9,371 bases of DNA from a bacterium. Lineage in GTDB: Bacteria; Krumholzibacteriota; Krumholzibacteria; LZORAL124-64-63. Below are positions 5,762-9,371 of this stretch, piece after piece. Position 1 is the first letter of the stretch. Each line of letters starts with the position of its first letter. The stretch lies in the NCBI GenBank assembly GCA_030592025.1, contig JAUUZX010000026.1, positions 1-9,371 of the forward strand, written 5' to 3'. Position numbers and translations under genes: made by a program. The notes under the pieces are model-generated. The model was given only the letters and a program-made list of their open reading frames with translations, had not been told where the DNA came from and did not search any database.

Positions 5762-8083
5762 ATGCGCACGATCCGCACTTTGATGATGGTCCTCGCCTTG
5801 ACGACCCTGCTGGCAGCTCCGGTGGCTGCCCAGACGCCACCCGAGGCCTGCGCCGCGGACTCACTCTATCTCATCTCACCGGATGATCTCGACCTCCGTT
5901 TGCAGGAGGTTGGGCGTCACGGCATCACCCTGAGTTGGCCCGAGTTGGATCTTCTCCAGTCCACATGCTTCACGGTGCGCGGTGTGGACACGCTGACCCT
6001 CGACACCGAGGTCAACGGTGGTTTCGGCGATCGGGTCGACCGCGTCCTGCGCTTCACCGTCAGCGGCAACGGGGAGGTTGGAGCCAATCAGGCCAACCCC
6101 TTGGCGTTCGTCTGGCGCAACGAGGGCCCCTCGACCTACGGCAACCTGGGTGGCGAGATCAACCTGACCAACAACGGCGGGGTCGTGACCTGGGACGAGA
6201 ACGGCATGGCGTGGGGGCAGTTGAATGACGGCCTGCCCCGCACCTGGAAGCGGACGAACATCGTGGCCTTCGAGGTGATCGCGGCCAACGATATGTACAT
6301 GGCGGCCACGTCGGGCGTCATCTCGGTCACCGATCCCGAGGGTTTGTACCACTACGACGGCACGTCCTGGACCCGCATGGCCCCGGAAATCTTCGGCGAC
6401 CTGACGGTGATCAGCGACATCGCGGTGGATTCGGCGAATCCGGCGAACATCGCGGTGGCCACGTCTCGCCACGGTCTTTTCGTGAGCAACGACGGTGCCC
6501 AGACCTTCACCCAGTGGACCGTGGAGTTCGACCCGACCTACGACTCTTTGCCCGCGGTATTCCGCGTGCGGGGCCTGGATTGGGCGGATGGTCGTCTCAT
6601 CGTCGCGTTGGGTGACTTCGGCGTCTTTATTTCGAACAACGGCGGCCTGAGCTTCACGAGATCGAACCTGAAGGTGCCCGACGATCTGGACAGGGAGGAT
6701 CCGGCGGAATACGTCTTTATCGATCCGGTCGTCACGTCGTTCGTGACGGACCCTTCGAACACGGACCGCATCCTCGCCACGCTCCAGTTCCACGGTGTGT
6801 ACGAGACGATCGACGGCGGCGCCACCTGGCACGATCTGTACGGCGACCTCGTCGTGAGGGATCCCGACAACACCGGCGCCTGGGTCAAGAATGGCATCGC
6901 TGCGGCGGTGAGCCCGATCGACCCCCAGGTGATCGTGCTGGGCGTGGAGCAGGTCGGGCTCTTCCGCACCACGAACGGCGGCGTCAACTGGACCCTGGTC
7001 GGCGGCGATTTTCAGCCGAAGAACCTGGGCACCTTGCGGGATATTTCCCTGACCTTCGTGCCCGACGTGCCAGGTCGTGTCCTGGCGGTCGAGGACGAGT
7101 GGAAGGTCCTGATCAGCGACGACGCTGCGGCGACCTGGGACACCATGTTCGTGCAGCCTACCCTCGTGAAGAACCTGGCCGTGGACGTGCTCCCGGGCAG
7201 CGGCGGGAATTTCATCCTGGCGAGCTGGGGCGGCGGCATCTTCGTGCCGGGCACGACCCTGGTCCTGAGCGACACCTACACCACGGAGACCTCCGAGGAG
7301 TTGCGGGATCTCGAACTGGGCCTGGACATGACCCTCACCAGCGGCACCCTCGCCCAGGGCGACGCCTTCGACCTGGTTTGCCAGACTTTCCAGGGCTGGG
7401 CGGTGTGGCGTTCGACGGACGACCATCCCGACGACATGATCCTGGTCGGTCTCTATGATCGTGTGAATCCGGAATCGTGCATCGAGGGTTGGTGCGGTAA
7501 CGAAAACTTCGAACCCATCCCCCTCTGTTTCGCGGCGAAGCGGGCGGCGTGCTTCAACTTCGAGACACCGGACACCGTGCGTTTCTTCGACGAGGAGATC
7601 TACAACGGTTTCGCGTACCACTATTCGGTCAGCGCCTTCGACTACGGCAACACGGCCCTGCTGACTCCGGCCAACAACACGAACTCCTTGCTCTTCTCGC
7701 CCCGCTGGCTGGGCGACACCGGCTCGCCGTTCCAGGGCGAGGGCGTGCGGAGATTCCAGCGCATCATCTTCGGGGCGACGGCACCGGCGATGGGCGACGA
7801 GATCTACGTCTTCCCCAACCCGTTGCGCAACGGTGTCGGCATCCCCGGCGAGGAGGGGAAGACCGTGGTCTTCACCAACCTGCCGCCCGAGTCGAGCATC
7901 CGTGTCTTCACGACCGCCGGCGACGACGTGGCCGCCTTGCCGACGGAGCTGCAGGAGGGTGGCCAGATCCGCTGGCAGACCAGGAACGACGCGGGTGAGG
8001 AGATCGCGCCCGGCGTGTACCTGTACAAGGTGAGCATGCCGAGCCGAGAGGCCTACTGGGGGCGTTTGGTCGTCATCCGGTAA
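5762..8083 (+). CDS. Secreted Asp-box (BNR/sortilin-like) beta-propeller protein with C-terminal sorting-like domain
   Basis: This 773-residue protein has a signal peptide with probable cleavage after VAA (residue 23) and no lipobox Cys. Residues ~24-160 are an unrecognised beta-rich region. Residues ~165-495 carry Asp-box motifs (S-x-D-x-G-x-T-W type) at 242-249, 291-298, 349-356 and 403-410, with a degenerate fifth at 452-459. These are preceded by strands such as HGLFVS, FGVFIS, HGVYET and VGLFRT, the pattern of a sortilin/BNR beta-propeller. Residues ~505-645 look like a fibronectin-type module (GWAVWRS, YNGFAYHYSVSAFDYGN) with four clustered Cys at 573-597. The last ~95 residues (VFPNPL, SIRVFTTAGDDVAAL, GVYLYKVS, GRLVVIR) form a FlgD-like / Por-type sorting domain, more divergent than that of the first gene. 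The role is probably surface-exposed binding. The catalytic residues of true sialidases are not evident. It is the last gene before a strong terminator. Confidence 0.87.
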   Translation: MRTIRTLMMVLALTTLLAAPVAAQTPPEACAADSLYLISPDDLDLRLQEVGRHGITLSWPELDLLQSTCFTVRGVDTLTLDTEVNGGFGDRVDRVLRFTVSGNGEVGANQANPLAFVWRNEGPSTYGNLGGEINLTNNGGVVTWDENGMAWGQLNDGLPRTWKRTNIVAFEVIAANDMYMAATSGVISVTDPEGLYHYDGTSWTRMAPEIFGDLTVISDIAVDSANPANIAVATSRHGLFVSNDGAQTFTQWTVEFDPTYDSLPAVFRVRGLDWADGRLIVALGDFGVFISNNGGLSFTRSNLKVPDDLDREDPAEYVFIDPVVTSFVTDPSNTDRILATLQFHGVYETIDGGATWHDLYGDLVVRDPDNTGAWVKNGIAAAVSPIDPQVIVLGVEQVGLFRTTNGGVNWTLVGGDFQPKNLGTLRDISLTFVPDVPGRVLAVEDEWKVLISDDAAATWDTMFVQPTLVKNLAVDVLPGSGGNFILASWGGGIFVPGTTLVLSDTYTTETSEELRDLELGLDMTLTSGTLAQGDAFDLVCQTFQGWAVWRSTDDHPDDMILVGLYDRVNPESCIEGWCGNENFEPIPLCFAAKRAACFNFETPDTVRFFDEEIYNGFAYHYSVSAFDYGNTALLTPANNTNSLLFSPRWLGDTGSPFQGEGVRRFQRIIFGATAPAMGDEIYVFPNPLRNGVGIPGEEGKTVVFTNLPPESSIRVFTTAGDDVAALPTELQEGGQIRWQTRNDAGEEIAPGVYLYKVSMPSREAYWGRLVVIR

Positions 8084-8103
8084 CGTTGGTCTTTCCCGGG
8101 TAT

Positions 8104-8137
8104 GGGGGCGCACGCTTGGCGTTGCGCCCCCTTTTTT
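8104..8137 (+). terminator. Strong intrinsic terminator of the surface-protein cluster
   Basis: A perfect 9-bp stem (8104-8112 with 8123-8131) contains an additional inner CGC/GCG pairing and is followed directly by six T residues (8132-8137). It lies 20 bases after the stop codon of the propeller gene. It separates the cluster from ppdK, so the two units are transcriptionally independent. Confidence 0.9.
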
Positions 8138-8152
8138 GCGCAGTTTTGTCTG

Positions 8153-8179
8153 TTGATCGGACGGTCGGGGCGTTAGATT
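8153..8179 (+). promoter_or_regulatory. Putative ppdK promoter
   Basis: TTGATC (8153-8158) and TAGATT (8174-8179) are separated by 15 bp, shorter than the usual 16-18. A promoter is expected here because a strong terminator lies just upstream. The boxes are a fair but not convincing match. The start would fall near 8186 and leave a leader of about 75 nt. Confidence 0.4.
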
Positions 8180-8201
8180 CCAGGCATGTATACAACCTGG
8201 T

Positions 8202-8221
8202 GCCGGCCCCCGGGGGCCGGC
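8202..8221 (+). repeat. Perfect 20-bp GC palindrome in the ppdK leader
   Basis: GCCGGCCCCC is followed immediately by its exact reverse complement GGGGGCCGGC. In RNA it would form at least an 8-bp all-GC hairpin with a CCGG loop. It ends 31 nt before the ppdK ribosome site and is not followed by a T tract. It may be a protein-binding operator, an RNA stability element or a remnant pause site; the sequence alone does not decide. Confidence 0.75.
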
Positions 8222-8252
8222 GCGGGTGTCGGTGTGGAGAGTTCAACCCTCT

Positions 8253-8259
8253 GGGAGGA
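8253..8259 (+). promoter_or_regulatory. Strong ribosome binding site of ppdK
   Basis: GGGAGGA lies just before the ATG at 8263; GGAGG ends 4 nt before the start. It is the best Shine-Dalgarno in the window, consistent with a highly expressed metabolic enzyme. A CCTC at 8248-8251 could pair with the GAGG inside it. Confidence 0.75.
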
Positions 8260-8262
8260 ATC

Positions 8263-9371
8263 ATGAGCGGCAAGCGGGTATATTTCTTCGGTGGCGACCA
8301 GACTGACGGCAACGCGACGATGAAGAATCTTCTGGGCGGCAAGGGCGCTAACCTGGCCGAGATGGTCGGGTTGGGCATCCCCGTCCCGCCGGGCTTCACG
8401 GTCACCACCGAGCAGTGCATCGCGTACCAGGACACCAATGAGTTGTCCGCGGCCCTCAAGGACGATGTGCGCGAGGCCCTCGCCAAGGTCGAGGCAATCA
8501 TGGGCAAGAAGTTCGCCGACCCCGCCGATCCCCTCCTGTTCTCGGTGCGGTCCGGCGCCCGCGTTTCCATGCCGGGCATGATGGACACCGTGCTGAATCT
8601 TGGCCTGAACGACGAGACGGTGCAGGGCCTCATCGCCAAGAGCGGGAACGAGCGCTTCGCCTACGACAGCTACCGGCGCCTGGTGCAGATGTACGGCGAC
8701 GTGGTCATGGGTGTCGAGGGTGAGCACTTCGAGCACGCGCTCGATGCCGCCAAGGCGAAGGCCGACGTCCATCTGGACACCGGGCTTTCGGTCGACCAGC
8801 TGAAGGAGATCATCGAGAGCTTCAAGGGCATCATTCGCGACAAGACGGGTAAGGAGTTCCCGACCGATCCCTGGGAGCAGGTCTGGGGCGGCATCACCGC
8901 GGTCTTCGCGAGCTGGAACGCGGCCCGCGCCGTCGAGTACCGGCGCATCAACGCCATCCCTTCGGACTGGGGTACGGCGGTCAACGTCCAGGCCATGGTC
9001 TACGGCAACCTGGGGGACAGCTCGGCGACGGGTGTCGCGTTCACCCGCGACCCCTCCACCGGTGAGCACCACTTCTACGGCGAGTTCCTCATCAACGCCC
9101 AGGGCGAGGACGTGGTGGCGGGCACGCGCACGCCCCAGCAGCTCAACATCTACGGGCGCGAGAAGCTGCCGGCGGGTAACGAGGCCAAGGACCTGCCGAC
9201 CCTCGAGGAGGTCATGCCTGAGGCCTACAAGTCGCTCCAGGACATCCGCGAGCGCCTCGAGAAGCACTATCGCGACATGCAGGATATCGAGTTCACGATC
9301 CAGGAAGGCAAACTCTATATGCTCCAAACCCGTACCGGAAAACGCACCGCTGGCGCGGCCATTCGGATCGC
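8263..9371 (+). CDS. ppdK: Pyruvate, phosphate dikinase, N-terminal part (3' truncated by window edge)
   Basis: The frame runs open to the window end, giving 369 complete residues of a protein that is usually ~880-900 residues. Pyruvate phosphate dikinase (EC 2.7.9.1) interconverts ATP + pyruvate + phosphate and AMP + PEP + diphosphate in the cytoplasm. The visible part is the ATP-grasp nucleotide-binding domain. NLLGGKGANLAEM carries the ATP-binding Lys27, and FSVRSGARVSMPGMMDTVLN carries Arg96. Also present are GTAVNVQAMVYGN, TGVAFTRDPSTGE, and the closing EFTIQEGKLYMLQTRTGKRT with Glu343 and Gln355. The latter two keep the 12-residue spacing of the ATP-site Glu/Gln pair known in the Clostridium symbiosum enzyme. 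The phosphohistidine and PEP/pyruvate domains lie beyond the edge. The Gln-Thr-Arg-Thr-Gly-Lys-Arg-Thr ending separates it from PEP synthase. It has its own strong ribosome site and sits behind a terminator. No frameshift is seen. Confidence 0.96.
   Translation, partial: MSGKRVYFFGGDQTDGNATMKNLLGGKGANLAEMVGLGIPVPPGFTVTTEQCIAYQDTNELSAALKDDVREALAKVEAIMGKKFADPADPLLFSVRSGARVSMPGMMDTVLNLGLNDETVQGLIAKSGNERFAYDSYRRLVQMYGDVVMGVEGEHFEHALDAAKAKADVHLDTGLSVDQLKEIIESFKGIIRDKTGKEFPTDPWEQVWGGITAVFASWNAARAVEYRRINAIPSDWGTAVNVQAMVYGNLGDSSATGVAFTRDPSTGEHHFYGEFLINAQGEDVVAGTRTPQQLNIYGREKLPAGNEAKDLPTLEEVMPEAYKSLQDIRERLEKHYRDMQDIEFTIQEGKLYMLQTRTGKRTAGAAIRI

Noticed and set aside
6485..7140. Asp-box repeats as evidence of a sialidase
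   Set aside because: Asp boxes are structural propeller motifs shared by many non-enzymatic proteins. The arginine triad and the FRIP-type motif of sialidases are not seen.
5876..8113. A 745-codon open frame on the reverse strand opposite the propeller gene
   Set aside because: Its codons are aligned exactly opposite the sense codons, so stops arise only where the sense gene uses TTA, CTA or TCA, which are rare in GC-rich genes. It has no family-like motifs, crosses the terminator at 8104-8137, and the sense strand encodes a coherent signal peptide, Asp-box repeats and sorting domain.
8173..9327. A 384-codon reverse-strand open frame opposite ppdK
   Set aside because: It is the codon-aligned shadow of an unmistakable pyruvate phosphate dikinase gene; its start lies inside conserved ATP-grasp codons.
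1..9371. Search for CRISPR arrays, tandem repeats, insertion-sequence ends, tRNA or defence genes
   Set aside because: Nothing on either strand supports any of these. Apparent repeats are short GC-rich words expected from composition, apart from the hairpins listed.

Overview
The window is GC-rich, and its clearest lineage marks are C-terminal 'FlgD-like / type IX (Por) sorting' domains: a canonical NYPNPFNP motif in the first gene and a divergent VFPNPL motif in the fourth. Add large outer-membrane-type lipoproteins with Ig-like domains and a bacterial pyruvate phosphate dikinase, and the most likely source is an uncultured member of the FCB superphylum. The Krumholzibacteriota/Eisenbacteria-like lineages fit best. 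This placement is inferred from protein style, not from a marker gene.

Layout, all on the + strand. (1) Positions 2-475 are the 3' end of a secreted protein carrying a sorting domain, closed by a UUCG-loop intrinsic terminator (501-532). (2) A near-consensus sigma70-type promoter (612-641) precedes a three-gene cluster. It encodes two large lipoproteins (777-3152 and 3186-5681) that share a related N-terminal Ig-like module, then a secreted Asp-box beta-propeller protein with a C-terminal sorting-like domain (5762-8083). A strong terminator (8104-8137) ends this unit. (3) A separate unit begins with a leader of roughly 80 nt that holds a perfect 20-bp palindrome. It is followed by ppdK (8263 to the window edge), of which only the N-terminal ATP-binding part is present.

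The three middle genes look like one roughly 7.5-kb transcription unit for cell-surface proteins: two lipid-anchored multi-domain proteins and one exported propeller probably attached by its C-terminal domain. The second lipoprotein ends in what looks like a class I glutamine-amidotransferase-like fold without a recognisable catalytic Cys. No enzyme activity, substrate or binding partner can be read from the sequence, so a surface complex is a hypothesis only. ppdK is core central metabolism (pyruvate/PEP interconversion) and is not functionally tied to the cluster.

I found no tRNA, rRNA, CRISPR array, insertion sequence, phage gene or defence gene. The long reverse-strand open frames are codon-aligned shadows of the real genes. 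The less ordinary content is the uncharacterised surface operon and the structured ppdK leader.
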